A stretch of 64,000 nt of DNA from Hahellaceae bacterium (GTDB lineage: Bacteria > Pseudomonadota > Gammaproteobacteria > Pseudomonadales > Oleiphilaceae): positions 1 to 64,000 of the forward strand of contig JACKOD010000003.1 of assembly GCA_024234505.1 (NCBI GenBank), in the 5' to 3' direction. The stretch's first letter is position 1. Each line of letters opens with the position of its first letter. The notes beneath the pieces were generated by a model, which saw only the letters and a list, made by a program, of their open reading frames with translations, had not been told where the DNA came from and ran no database searches. Of the stretch, positions 47,708 through 55,941 are shown piece after piece. Made by a program: the position numbers and the translations under genes.

Positions 47708-48517
47708 TTAACGCACTTTTCTTTTGGTATATCCCAGTGCCAGCAGCCCGAAGCCTAACAATGCCAATGGAGCAGGCGTTGGAACACCATTTGCGTTACA
47801 GGAAGGATTCTGTGGGTTGAGCTCGCAAAAAGGCACATCCTGTGCGGCGACACCCGAATAGAGCACGTTTGATTGTGAGAAGTTGTAGAAGCCGAAGGCA
47901 CCATCAGAGAATTCGCTGACGCCTGCCTGAGCAGCGGTCACGCTAAGTTCCAACAAGCCATTAACGCTGACCTGAATGAGATTCGCGGTGAAAACCAGAT
48001 CAAATGCATAGGCAGTATTATCGGCCCAGCCTGTGTTAGCTAAGTTGGTGGCACGAGCGATTTCATCCACGCCACCCGTGTGACCCCAAAAATCGGCAGC
48101 CAGATTGGTCGTGTTCGTAACATGAGACAGTGCCAAACCTGCCAGACCGGTGGTGCCAAAGCCCGCCTGATTGCCCTGCTTCCAGTCAATCAACCAGAAA
48201 TCTGCTGCAGAAGAATAGAGTTCGCCGGTTTGGTAGCCAAGCACAAAACCAATGAAATCGTCATCCGAGGTGGTGGTCACCCGAATATTGCCTGTTAGTG
48301 TAACGTCACGAGAGTTGGCACCGTCTTCATAAAAGACGGTTGGATTACCATTGGTGGTTTGAAGAACAGCATCATTGCCTGCCTGAACCGTCCAGGTACC
48401 GTTAGACGCCACACCCGGATCTTCCTGCCAGTTGTTTAAATCGACCGGCAGTAACACAGCAAAGGCGGGAGTAGCAAAGCAGGACGTCAGAACAAAAATA
48501 TTCTTAAACCAATTCAT
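47708..48517 (-). CDS. Thrombospondin-C-like surface protein with PEP-CTERM-type tail
   Basis: The 269-aa exported protein starts at ATG 48517 (signal NWFKNIFVLTSCFATPAFA). The body resembles the lectin-like thrombospondin C-terminal fold: LPVDLNNWQEDPGVASNGTW, SDDDFIGFVLGYQ and DFWLIDWKQG are characteristic. It ends in VPTPAPLALLGFGLLALGYTKRKVR: a PxPAPL motif, a hydrophobic helix and a basic tail, a common variant of the PEP-CTERM sorting signal. With the 6677 gene, it is one of two predicted exosortase substrates in the window. A longer frame (to 48592) has no export-like leader. Confidence 0.82.
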   Translation of the reverse strand: MNWFKNIFVLTSCFATPAFAVLLPVDLNNWQEDPGVASNGTWTVQAGNDAVLQTTNGNPTVFYEDGANSRDVTLTGNIRVTTTSDDDFIGFVLGYQTGELYSSAADFWLIDWKQGNQAGFGTTGLAGLALSHVTNTTNLAADFWGHTGGVDEIARATNLANTGWADNTAYAFDLVFTANLIQVSVNGLLELSVTAAQAGVSEFSDGAFGFYNFSQSNVLYSGVAAQDVPFCELNPQNPSCNANGVPTPAPLALLGFGLLALGYTKRKVR

Positions 48518-48946
48518 AATAACACCATCGATTGAAAGCCATAAAATATATATGCACGGTGAGCAAAGTTTATGCCATGCAATATAAATCATAGAGTTAT
48601 GATTGTTCTCGTATTAAGAGTGTAAAAAATACCGACGTTTCTTCTCAGATTGGTTTGCCTGGGTTAAAGGTGAATGAAATGGAACCTACCCCACAAGGAA
48701 GAGGGTGGCGTGTTATCTATACCGTTAATGACTGTGGCTAAAAAAGGCGTTCCCGTAGCGTAAAGCGATAGCGATGAATGCTTCATGAGAGGGCAGAACT
48801 GCTTTTTTGTGATTTTAAATATGAACAAGGGCGTCATTAAATATCCCTAAAAAACGCAATTGCAATATTACGTATCCTTGCTGCTGCAAGATTTGATCAC
48901 GACTTAAACATGATCAAAAAAAGATCAATTATTTTGGGTAAATGTC

Positions 48947-48976
48947 TTGAAATAGCTGAATTCGGACGGTTATATT
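48947..48976 (+). promoter_or_regulatory. Sigma-70-like promoter of the structured leader
   Basis: TTGAAA, an 18-bp spacer and TATATT. Transcription would start near 48983, giving about 370 nt before the glycosyltransferase start. The TGATCA inverted repeat lies 30-55 bp upstream. Confidence 0.6.
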
Positions 48977-49065
48977 CAAAAACATCACCGGTGGAGCGGG
49001 TGCAACTTTACACGTAAATGAGTGTTATCTGCTCGCAGGTTATCCGTATTTGCGAGGAGAGCGGC

Positions 49066-49134
49066 ATGGGTTTGTACCCTGCAACCAAGCCATGGAATGG
49101 CCACCTTGGCGGGAATAACGCTTGGTCGGAATAG
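49066..49134 (+). CDS. 22-codon ORF in the glycosyltransferase leader
   Basis: The peptide starts MGLYPATKPWNG and ends NNAWSE, with GAGGAG 6-8 nt before the ATG. The DNA can also fold: CTCGCA/TGCGAG (49032-49037, 49051-49056) just before, and ACCAAGC/GCTTGGT (49084-49090, 49120-49126) within. It may be a leader peptide, a small secreted-type peptide, or a coincidence in a non-coding RNA. The ribosome site favours translation. Confidence 0.4.
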   Translation: MGLYPATKPWNGHLGGNNAWSE

Positions 49135-49219
49135 TTATGGGTAAGAATAACAATCATGGCTTAGCTAAGCCGTTTCCCGAAAATAGCTAATTCACTTGCC
49201 TGCGCACAGCGATGGGGTG

Positions 49220-49277
49220 GTAGGCGGCCCGTCCTCGGGGCGCTTTTGGCTACTGTGGCTCCGGCGTCGCTCGCTAC
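49220..49277. repeat. REPIN-like inverted REP doublet, copy 2
   Basis: The GTAG head at 49220 is followed by a GCGGCCCG-TCCT-CGGGGCGC hairpin (one mismatch). The right partner ends with CTAC at 49274-49277. The 28 bp 49219-49246 are identical to 61020-61047. The right unit is more degenerate than at copy 3. Confidence 0.75.
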
Positions 49278-49356
49278 CGTGTGATCGTGGTGAAGATTAA
49301 CCCCCTCTAATTTTTTACCGAATGTTTTGTTTTCAAGGAAAGATCTGAGGTTTTAT

Positions 49357-50379
49357 ATGAAAGTTGGTTTTATTTCTTACCCAATGCTATTCCAGCGTAA
49401 TGGCGGTTTGCAGCTGCAGCTTATCGAAACCAAAAATGCCTTGCAAAACCTGGATGTGGACGTTGAATTTATTAACTCCTCAACATCAAAGTTAAGTCAC
49501 TACGATATCGTGCACGTATTTGCTGCGATCCATGGAAACGAGCAAATTGTCCACGAAGCCAAAAGGCAAAACACAAGAGTCGTCATATCACCTTTGCAAC
49601 AACCTTCCGTGTCTTACTGGGAAACTCGACGAGCCCGGTTAAGCTCCAGGCTAACGGGAAGCATCACTAAATATCACGTTAAAACAACTTATGATTGCGT
49701 TAAGTCGGCGATTAAAAATGCCCATTGGATCATCGCTCAGTCAGAGAAAGAAAAGGAAGCGATTCGGTTGTTGTATGACGTCAAAGAGAATGTCAGCGTA
49801 ATATCAAACGGTGTGGCTTCGTCTTACTTTTCGGCCTCCCCCAATTTATTTTGTCAGGTTTATGGGATAGCCGAAGGCTATGTGTTGGTTTCTGGCGCGA
49901 TCTCTCCCTATAAAAATCAAATGGCTGCTATTTTGGCCACCCGACCGCTGAATTGTCCCGTGGTACTGGTGGGTGCAGCATGGAATCAGGCTTATTTGGA
50001 TGACTGTTTAAACGTGGGTGGTGGTAGGGTGAAATATGTTGGGGAATTGCCGCCAAACAGCGATATTCTTGCTTCTTGTTACGCAGCGGCTTCGGTGACT
50101 GTCTTGGCTAGTGAAGGTGAAACCTTTGGTCTGGCGGTGGCTGAATCGCTGGCGGCGGGTTCGGCGGCATTAATTACCAGAAAAACCGGCCTCGATATTC
50201 CGAAGTCTCTTCCTTATTTTGATTATGTCGACGCCAGTGACATGCATGGTCTGACGAAATCAATTAGTGCTGCACAGATGGCACCGAAAAATCGCGAGCT
50301 ATGTCGAAGCCTTGTCTCGCCATTTAGTTGGGATCAGGTGGTGCAGGAAATATTTCGAACCTATAAAAAAATATTATAA
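49357..50379 (+). CDS. GT4 family glycosyltransferase
   Basis: The 341-aa protein (ATG 49357; TGAGG at 49346-49350, 6 nt upstream) has the N-terminal KVGFISYP and QLIETKNALQNLDVDVEFI typical of a GT-B fold, and the C-terminal donor-sugar block with LASEGETFGLAVAESLAAGSAALITRKTG, the E-x7-E motif of GT4 enzymes. NGVASSYF (the HxNGV position) is also present. It probably adds a sugar to a polysaccharide or lipid; donor and acceptor unknown. No other polysaccharide gene is adjacent; PEP-CTERM loci often contain such enzymes, but the nearest is 1 kb away. Confidence 0.88.
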   Translation: MKVGFISYPMLFQRNGGLQLQLIETKNALQNLDVDVEFINSSTSKLSHYDIVHVFAAIHGNEQIVHEAKRQNTRVVISPLQQPSVSYWETRRARLSSRLTGSITKYHVKTTYDCVKSAIKNAHWIIAQSEKEKEAIRLLYDVKENVSVISNGVASSYFSASPNLFCQVYGIAEGYVLVSGAISPYKNQMAAILATRPLNCPVVLVGAAWNQAYLDDCLNVGGGRVKYVGELPPNSDILASCYAAASVTVLASEGETFGLAVAESLAAGSAALITRKTGLDIPKSLPYFDYVDASDMHGLTKSISAAQMAPKNRELCRSLVSPFSWDQVVQEIFRTYKKIL

Positions 50380-50408
50380 GCAACCACCGCATCTGCTTTG
50401 CGAATAGA

Positions 50409-50477
50409 TGTTGCGCCGCCAGTGATGGCGGGCATTCAGCCCGGTCAATGATATTTCAGGGCTGAAACGACGCAACA
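50409..50477. other. Three-way-junction structure between convergent genes
   Basis: An outer 7-bp stem TGTTGCG/CGCAACA encloses two hairpins: CCGCCA-GTGA-TGGCGG (50416-50431, a GNRA-type tetraloop) and TTCAGCCC/GGGCTGAA (50435-50442, 50459-50466) with a 16-nt loop. All 21 base pairs are perfect. It starts 30 bp after the glycosyltransferase stop and ends 57 bp before the convergent lipoprotein stop. No T run follows, so it is not a standard terminator. Confidence 0.6.
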
Positions 50478-50533
50478 CCTATGTTGTCAGTGACCGGTTG
50501 GTGACCTCTGACTGTTTGATCTCAGTTGAACCC

Positions 50534-51112
50534 TTAGTGGCGGTCGATGTTCGATATAGGGATGGTAATGAAAGGCAGGCCGAGTGCGTCTGTTTTAACC
50601 TTGGCCTGAACGACTTTGCTGCGATTCTCTGTGCCATTGGGGCCAACGTAATAGTACATTTCAGCCACACCATGAAACTTTTCCAGCGTGATGACATTGA
50701 GACTCGCCGTTTCCGACATGCCCGGAATGTAGCCCAGTGGAACGGTGATACCGAAGTTATCGATGTCGGTGGCAAGTGAGTTGTAAAAAACCGTCATGAC
50801 TCGGTCAGCGTCTGCCTGACTTGCCACCACTTCAGCGCCGAAGCGTGCTTCCAGTTCGATGGCCAGACGATTGTCGGCGTAATCCTTGATGGGGGAGTTA
50901 TTCAGAAAATAAGAGTTGATATAGACTTTTTGCTTTTCCAGTGCATCCAGTGCAGGGTCTTTTAGCTGGGTGACCAGATCGTCAATACTGTGAGTGACCA
51001 GTCGTTGCGCGGTAGACCCGCCCAACGTACCTTGTAAGTCGCGGGTTGAGCATCCGTTCAATAGTAGTGTGCAAACAATTGCGCTTAATAGGCGGGCTTT
51101 GATAGGGGTCAT
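50534..51112 (-). CDS. Putative lipoprotein, hypothetical
   Basis: The 192-aa protein has a signal with lipobox LLNGCSTR, so it is predicted to be a lipoprotein. The body (TAQRLVTHSIDDLVTQLKDPALDALEKQKVYINSYFLNNSPIKDYADNRLAIELEARFGAEVV) and SLNVITLEKFHGVAEMYYYVG...SKVVQAKVKTDALGLPFITIPI look like a small alpha/beta domain. I do not recognise it with certainty. AAGGA lies directly against ATG 51112, too close, so the true start could be further upstream in the frame (to 51166). It is divergent from the epimerase gene. Confidence 0.6.
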   Translation of the reverse strand: MTPIKARLLSAIVCTLLLNGCSTRDLQGTLGGSTAQRLVTHSIDDLVTQLKDPALDALEKQKVYINSYFLNNSPIKDYADNRLAIELEARFGAEVVASQADADRVMTVFYNSLATDIDNFGITVPLGYIPGMSETASLNVITLEKFHGVAEMYYYVGPNGTENRSKVVQAKVKTDALGLPFITIPISNIDRH

Positions 51113-51461
51113 TCCTTTGTCTCGTACAGTTATTTTTTTATCGTGATTTATAGCGGTTCGTTGCAATTTCAGACAGCAACGTCGGCTCCCAAAGGGCTAT
51201 TTTTACCTAATGTCGGGGAAAGGTCATGCTATTTAATTACTTAATGGATAAGTTAAAAGCAAAAAATGACATAGATTCACCAAGAAATGGCAGAGTATCG
51301 CGCCTTCGATGGCGCCCGAGAAAACCAGTCTGTTGGTATTAGAAATTCGTTACCTTGCAGAATGGTCATTTTTTAAGCCAAAACTGAACTTCCATAAAGT
51401 TATGGTTTATAATCCACGCGCCTTTGGTCTTTGGCCATGTGATGCTAATCAAGGAGTGTTT
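51113..51461. other. 349-bp divergent promoter region
   Basis: This region lies between the lipoprotein gene and the epimerase gene. An in-frame extension of the epimerase to 51309 has no matching family similarity and is treated as non-coding. The AAGGAG of the epimerase is at 51451-51456. I see no clear promoter pair, repeat or RNA gene. Confidence 0.4.
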
Positions 51462-52490
51462 ATGAAGGTTTTGGTAACAGGTGCTAACGGCAATATTGGT
51501 GCAAACGTAGTACGGTCGCTTCTGCAGCAGAATCACCAGGTAAAAGCCTTTGTTCGTAAAGGGGCGGATACGCAAGGGATAGACGGGCTTGATCTGGAAT
51601 ACAGCTATGGTGATGTCATGGATGCGGCCAGCCTGGAGTCAGCGGCTCAAGGTTGCGATGCCATTATTCATCTGGCAGCTGTTTATAAAACCATTGCCAA
51701 GACACCGGAAGAAATTGTCGAACCGGCAATTATTGGTGCCAAAAATGTTTTTGCTGCGGCACATAAAGCAGGCATCAAGCGGATTGTCTATACCAGTTCA
51801 ATTGCGTCTATCGGGTTTTCCTATCGTCCTGGTGTTTTGCTAACCGGCAATGACTGGAATGAAGATGCACATAATCCTTACTATATTGCCAAAACACAAA
51901 GCGAAAAGTCGGCACAGGCACTGGCTCGTGAGTATGGTATTCATCTGGTAGTGATATGTCCCGCTATTGTATTGGGGCCTTACGACTATCGTATCACGCC
52001 GTCAAACCAGTTGGTGATGGATTGGCTCAATGGTGTGGGTCAAACCTATAAAGGTGGTTTAAATCTGGTGGATGTGCGCGACGTGGCCGATATACATGTT
52101 GCAGCGTTGACCAAAGGTGAAAATTGCAAACGCTACATCGCAGGTGGCGAAAATATTGAAGTCAAAGAGGTAGGTGCTTTACTGAAACGGCTAACCGGCA
52201 TCAAGCCATTGCACCTTCCCACCAGCCGCGGCATGACCTTATTCACTGCCCGGGTTGTTGAGAAGGCGTGCAAGCTGTTTGGTATTACACCTCCCTTTAC
52301 CTATGATCTGGTTTACGAGGTTTCTGAGCGTTGGGGATTTTATGATGTCCAGGATACGCTGGATACTTTTGATATTACGCCCCGCAAGGCAGAAGCGTCG
52401 ATTACCGGCGCGATTGAGTGGCTTTTGGAAATGAATAAGCTCAAACCTTCGGTTGCAGCTAAAGTACGCGCAAAAATGGGTATCAAGTAG
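51462..52490 (+). CDS. NAD(P)-dependent epimerase/dehydratase (extended SDR, dihydroflavonol reductase-like)
   Basis: The 342-aa protein starts at ATG 51462, with AAGGAG 5 nt before it. The N-terminal TGANGNIGANVVRSLL is the SDR nucleotide motif; IHLAAVYKT, the catalytic YYIAKTQSEK (YxxxK) and the upstream TSSIASIG serine complete the active-site pattern. This extended-SDR group includes dihydroflavonol-4-reductase-like and HpnA-like proteins; the substrate is not predictable. It is convergent with the cytochrome operon. Confidence 0.9.
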   Translation: MKVLVTGANGNIGANVVRSLLQQNHQVKAFVRKGADTQGIDGLDLEYSYGDVMDAASLESAAQGCDAIIHLAAVYKTIAKTPEEIVEPAIIGAKNVFAAAHKAGIKRIVYTSSIASIGFSYRPGVLLTGNDWNEDAHNPYYIAKTQSEKSAQALAREYGIHLVVICPAIVLGPYDYRITPSNQLVMDWLNGVGQTYKGGLNLVDVRDVADIHVAALTKGENCKRYIAGGENIEVKEVGALLKRLTGIKPLHLPTSRGMTLFTARVVEKACKLFGITPPFTYDLVYEVSERWGFYDVQDTLDTFDITPRKAEASITGAIEWLLEMNKLKPSVAAKVRAKMGIK

Positions 52491-52499
52491 GTTGGACAG

Positions 52500-52525
52500 G
52501 CATCGGCGATCAGGGTCGCCGATGC
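52500..52525. terminator. Terminator-like hairpin between convergent genes
   Basis: GCATCGGCGA and TCGCCGATGC form a perfect 10-bp stem with a 6-nt loop. It lies 10 bp after the epimerase stop and 15 bp before the stop of the membrane-protein gene. No T run follows. Confidence 0.65.
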
Positions 52526-52540
52526 GTCTCATCGCGGGCG

Positions 52541-53350
52541 CTAGTCGTCCGAATGTTTTTCATTCCAGCGCTTTTGCTGCTTTTCGTTGATAAAATCCGG
52601 CAACCATTTTACCTTCGGGAAAAATAGAACCCGAACCAGACCAATGAGCATCCAAACATAGCTGATGCTGAATACGGTTCCGCACCACCAGGTAACATAT
52701 TCGAAGTTACCCGACACAAACTTGATGCCCCACCATGAGATAACGTCAGTCAGTGAAGCGGCCAGCCCCAAAGGAAACATCCACTGGTATATTTTGAGCC
52801 GGTTAAAGTGCAGGGAAAATGGAATGCCGACAACAAAAAAAGAGGTGGTGAAGCCAAACAGGTGAGCGTGCGTAAACGCGATCAGCTTCCCCAGTCCCAT
52901 ATTCTGAAAATAGACTTCTGCGCTGCCGTGCAGGCTCATCTGGTAGTTGATTTCTACCCCGCCGAAACAAAAGGCAATACCATAGAGGACAACGGCGATG
53001 CCAATACCTCGCTGGGCTGCCACAGGAAGATCATGAAGCGTAAAACTCAGGGCGGTCTGCCGGAACGGGATTAGCCAGCGGATCAGGCCACAGAACAGAA
53101 AAAAGAAACTCAACAAGGCAATGGGGCCGCCAATGGTCATCCAGGCCGGCTTTGGGGGTTCAACATGAACCAGAGCGGCTTCTTCAATGGGTTGATCACT
53201 AAAGAAATCAAAATTAGCATCGGCGCCCCAAACATTTGAGCAAAGGCTGATTAACACTATGGGCAGAATGGTCTTCAGCAGAGGGTGTTGGCTGAGTCGT
53301 CGGTTTTTCAAATGTGTAATAGCGCCAGCGATATTGTATTGACTTCCCAT
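52541..53350 (-). CDS. Polytopic membrane protein of the cytochrome operon
   Basis: The 269-aa protein has a signal peptide (about 25-43, TILPIVLISLCSNVWGA) and about five transmembrane helices (72-92, 110-130, 153-173, 184-205, 212-238). His residues in or near helices (LHDLP, SLHGSAE, IAFTHAHLFGF, SLHFNR) could bind heme or quinone. The HAHLFG stretch is conserved-looking but I do not recognise the family. AGGAG lies 9 nt before the ATG, and the gene starts 2 bp after the mono-heme cytochrome gene ends, so the two are translationally linked. It is the likely membrane anchor or electron donor for the cytochromes upstream. Confidence 0.65.
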   Translation of the reverse strand: MGSQYNIAGAITHLKNRRLSQHPLLKTILPIVLISLCSNVWGADANFDFFSDQPIEEAALVHVEPPKPAWMTIGGPIALLSFFFLFCGLIRWLIPFRQTALSFTLHDLPVAAQRGIGIAVVLYGIAFCFGGVEINYQMSLHGSAEVYFQNMGLGKLIAFTHAHLFGFTTSFFVVGIPFSLHFNRLKIYQWMFPLGLAASLTDVISWWGIKFVSGNFEYVTWWCGTVFSISYVWMLIGLVRVLFFPKVKWLPDFINEKQQKRWNEKHSDD

Positions 53351-53352
53351 CT

Positions 53353-54123
53353 TCAGGCTCCTTTCAGGCGAACATACAGCAATACAACGGCTTTTTTAAC
53401 GGCTTGGCTGATGCGTGCAGAGAGTGAGTCGCCGGACTGAACCTCAAGCGCCTGCAACGATTGCCCTGCAAACCGGGAATACAGCTGTGGGTCTTCGGCG
53501 TCGGGAACGTCTTTGGCGTGAAGCACGTTGATTTCGCGAATCTGCAGCTGTCTATCGGTTGCCATCACCAGAAAAAAGGTTTTGTCGCTGAACTGCACCG
53601 GAAAGATCAGCGCGGTGCCATTGGGACGGCGGTTCTCCACCGGAACATAAATGGTGGTTTCGTCCTCGGCGGTCAGGGTTGCGCCCAATGTTTCTGCAGT
53701 TGCAAAATCCTTTGCAGTGAAAACGGCGTCCAGTGGCATCCAGGTGGTAATGGTCGGGAACAGGGCGCGCACTTCTTTGGGAATCAGGCTGGCCATATCA
53801 AGCCATTCACCCGGCGCTGCGGGGGTAGACTTCGGGTCGCCAGGGTTTGCTTTGGCTTGGGCTTCTGCAAGATTCGTCGTACCATCTGCATCGCTGTCAG
53901 CAGAGGCAATTTTTTCAAAAGCAGACAGGTTTTTGCCGTGATCCTTAAAAGCCTTACCGAACGGATTGAGCGTTGTGCCGCCACCCTCCGTGTGACATGC
54001 ATTGCACGAGGGCATATAGCCATATTGCTGCTTATATTGTCGGGCAAATGTGGGCATAGCCAAGGCAGGTACGCTTTGGCTGGCAATGAGTAATATTGCG
54101 ATTATTCCTTTGATCAAACGCAT
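53353..54123 (-). CDS. Mono-heme c-type cytochrome with calcium-type repeat
   Basis: The 256-aa exported protein (signal MRLIKGIIAILLIASQSVPA) has one heme site CNACH (C40, C43, H44), followed by DSDADGTTNLAEAQAKANPGDP, a dockerin/TSP3-type Asp-rich calcium motif. The rest (about 100-256) holds no recognisable domain. Spacing to the next cytochrome gene (40 bp) and the downstream membrane gene (2 bp) indicates one operon. It probably shuttles electrons in the periplasm. The Asp loop beside the heme is unusual. Confidence 0.8.
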   Translation of the reverse strand: MRLIKGIIAILLIASQSVPALAMPTFARQYKQQYGYMPSCNACHTEGGGTTLNPFGKAFKDHGKNLSAFEKIASADSDADGTTNLAEAQAKANPGDPKSTPAAPGEWLDMASLIPKEVRALFPTITTWMPLDAVFTAKDFATAETLGATLTAEDETTIYVPVENRRPNGTALIFPVQFSDKTFFLVMATDRQLQIREINVLHAKDVPDAEDPQLYSRFAGQSLQALEVQSGDSLSARISQAVKKAVVLLYVRLKGA

Positions 54124-54162
54124 CTTCGATTCCTTGCTCGTGTTTATTCTTGTGGGTCCATA

Positions 54163-55863
54163 TCAGAAACTAAACAGACTCGGCACAGTTTCTCTCATGT
54201 CCGCGCGGACGTCTGCGCCGGCCTGTTTGAGTTTCTGGTATTGTTGCGAGTCTCTGGGGGGCATTAATTTATTGGCCTTATCGGTACCTTCGTAGCGCTC
54301 CCAGTCCAGCACGTCGCGGATTTCGGCCTTGTCCCGAATGCTGGCCAAAACTTCCGATTCGGTTTCGGCCCCCATAAAGTTCAGGCGTTTGGACGGATTT
54401 CCACGATGACAGGCAAAGCAGTACTGTTGAAACGGATTCAGTTCGGGATGTGAGCTAATCGTCAGCGGAGGCACCTGAGCCGTAAGTGGCGGCGACATTT
54501 CAGCCGTACTCAGGCAACAATAGGTGAGTTCCTGGCCCAATAGTGCGCGCATCATCCGCACCCTTGAAAAGGGTACGGGATCGAAAACCGTGTCTGGCAA
54601 TGCTCCAACTCTGGCCACCAGTTGGTTGATGTCGTACTCAAATGCATGATTCAGTTGCTGAACATCGGCTTCGGTAAAAAAGCGGGCGAGTCCATAGACA
54701 CCGTCAATATCCGTTGCGTTGAGAATGGTTTTGGGGGGGCGCACGGTGAGCGGGTCAAATTGCGGACGTAGCGGCGGTAACTTGTCAAAGGCGGCCAGGT
54801 CTTCGTTGTCTTTTGCACCTTCGCCAAACTGGATATCCCGCGTAAAAAACTCGTAGACGCGGTCTTTGAACTCTAATGTTTCTCCGGTGGGATCGCGATT
54901 TAACAAATCGGATTCTGCCACCTGGATGCCTTGTGCCGGAAAGGCGAGCGCCTGTAATTTTCGTAGCTCATTTGACGCTTCACTGGCAGGATCAAAATGC
55001 CCCGGATTGTCCACAAAATGCATTGCCAGCGACAGCATTTTACGGCGACATTCATTGCCTTTTTCACCACAACCGTCGAGCCATAAATGCTGGCTTGCCA
55101 GGTAGAAGTTGCCGATATCCGTTAGCTCGTCAAAACGCTCAGGGGTAGCCAACGGTTGAGACAGGGCGACCGATGCGTAGGGCGCTTCACTGCCACGTGC
55201 TTCGCGAATGGCTTCTGCGGTGGCGAGTTGTCCGTTGGTTTCGTTCCATGGACGCTGGGAAAAGATCGGGGTGCCGCCTTGGTGGCATGTCGTGCAAATG
55301 GCTCTGTTCGCGTACACCAGGCGTGGTACGCAGCCTTCGCAATAGTTCTTGATCAACTGGAACTCGAAGCGACCTGCGGCTTCGTTGTAACTGACCACTT
55401 CTATTTCATTTGCATTTTCAACAAATCCGAGAAATAGCTGGCCTTGGGTCATCAGGCCCAAGCCGGTCTGTGGATTGCTGTTCTGAAAGTCCGCCGCCAC
55501 CACAATGCGTGGATGAGCGTCATCCGCCTGACCTTTTAATAAGGAGCGGCCGTGAGGAATCAGTAGTTTCAGTGGTTCCCGGTTGTCGGTGCTTTGATCT
55601 CGCAACAAGGCGATCAGCTTGCTAAAAGGATAGGGCACGCCGTCGTTAACCGCGATCAGGTGGTCAAACAGCGAGCGCGTTCCTTCCGGCGGCAAGTCGC
55701 TTTCCGGGATCACGGTGTCTGAAAAAGTAGCTTGCCGAGTGACTTGTTGACTTGCCAGTTCTCTGATTGAAGGGGCGTCACTGTAGTTGACGCTCCAGTA
55801 AAAATATCCGGCCAAAGCCAGTATCAGCATTCCCGCTGATGCTATTATTTTGTATAACTTCAT
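54163..55863 (-). CDS. Di-heme c-type cytochrome, 566 aa
   Basis: An exported protein with an N-terminal membrane segment (IIASAGMLILALAGYFYWS) that may remain as an anchor. It has two heme sites, CTTCH (C190, C193, H194) and CFACH (C482, C485, H486). The first is near CEGCVPRLVYANRA. MMRALLGQELTYCCLST and PPRDSQQYQKLKQAGADVRADMRE at the end contain no known family motif that I recognise. Distances between heme sites (about 290 residues) are longer than in standard di-heme peroxidases. It is followed 40 bp later by the mono-heme cytochrome gene. Confidence 0.75.
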   Translation of the reverse strand: MKLYKIIASAGMLILALAGYFYWSVNYSDAPSIRELASQQVTRQATFSDTVIPESDLPPEGTRSLFDHLIAVNDGVPYPFSKLIALLRDQSTDNREPLKLLIPHGRSLLKGQADDAHPRIVVAADFQNSNPQTGLGLMTQGQLFLGFVENANEIEVVSYNEAAGRFEFQLIKNYCEGCVPRLVYANRAICTTCHQGGTPIFSQRPWNETNGQLATAEAIREARGSEAPYASVALSQPLATPERFDELTDIGNFYLASQHLWLDGCGEKGNECRRKMLSLAMHFVDNPGHFDPASEASNELRKLQALAFPAQGIQVAESDLLNRDPTGETLEFKDRVYEFFTRDIQFGEGAKDNEDLAAFDKLPPLRPQFDPLTVRPPKTILNATDIDGVYGLARFFTEADVQQLNHAFEYDINQLVARVGALPDTVFDPVPFSRVRMMRALLGQELTYCCLSTAEMSPPLTAQVPPLTISSHPELNPFQQYCFACHRGNPSKRLNFMGAETESEVLASIRDKAEIRDVLDWERYEGTDKANKLMPPRDSQQYQKLKQAGADVRADMRETVPSLFSF

Positions 55864-55941
55864 GAAACTGTTTCCGAAAAAGCCGAAGTGGGGTTACCCA
55901 CTCCGGCGTCGGTCGGTCTAAAAGAAAGCAGAATGATTCTG

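Larger units (their letters stand above)
48518..49356. other. 839-bp stretch without a conventional gene
   Basis: This AT-rich stretch separates the minus-strand TSP-like gene from the plus-strand glycosyltransferase. It contains an inverted repeat TTTGATCA/TGATCAAA (48892-48918), a sigma-70-like promoter (48947-48976), a 22-codon ORF with an excellent ribosome site (49066-49134) inside an RNA-like structured zone, a 14-bp palindrome GGCTTAGCTAAGCC (49158-49171), and a REPIN doublet (49220-49277). The first 330 bp (48518-48850) show nothing I can interpret. Confidence 0.6.

Noticed and set aside
48983..49200. Known riboswitch in the glycosyltransferase leader
   Set aside because: The conserved cores of c-di-GMP-I, cobalamin, TPP, glycine and fluoride riboswitches were not found.
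50409..50477. Three-way junction as an integron attC site
   Set aside because: The ends do not match the attC core RYYYAAC/GTRRRRY pattern, and no cassette or integrase is present.
51309..51461. N-terminal extension of the SDR epimerase from 51309
   Set aside because: The SDR nucleotide motif starts right after ATG 51462, which has an AAGGAG site; the extension has no similarity to the family.
53461..54093. A 210-codon plus-strand open frame opposite the mono-heme cytochrome gene
   Set aside because: The minus-strand gene has a signal peptide and CNACH; the other frame shows no such features.
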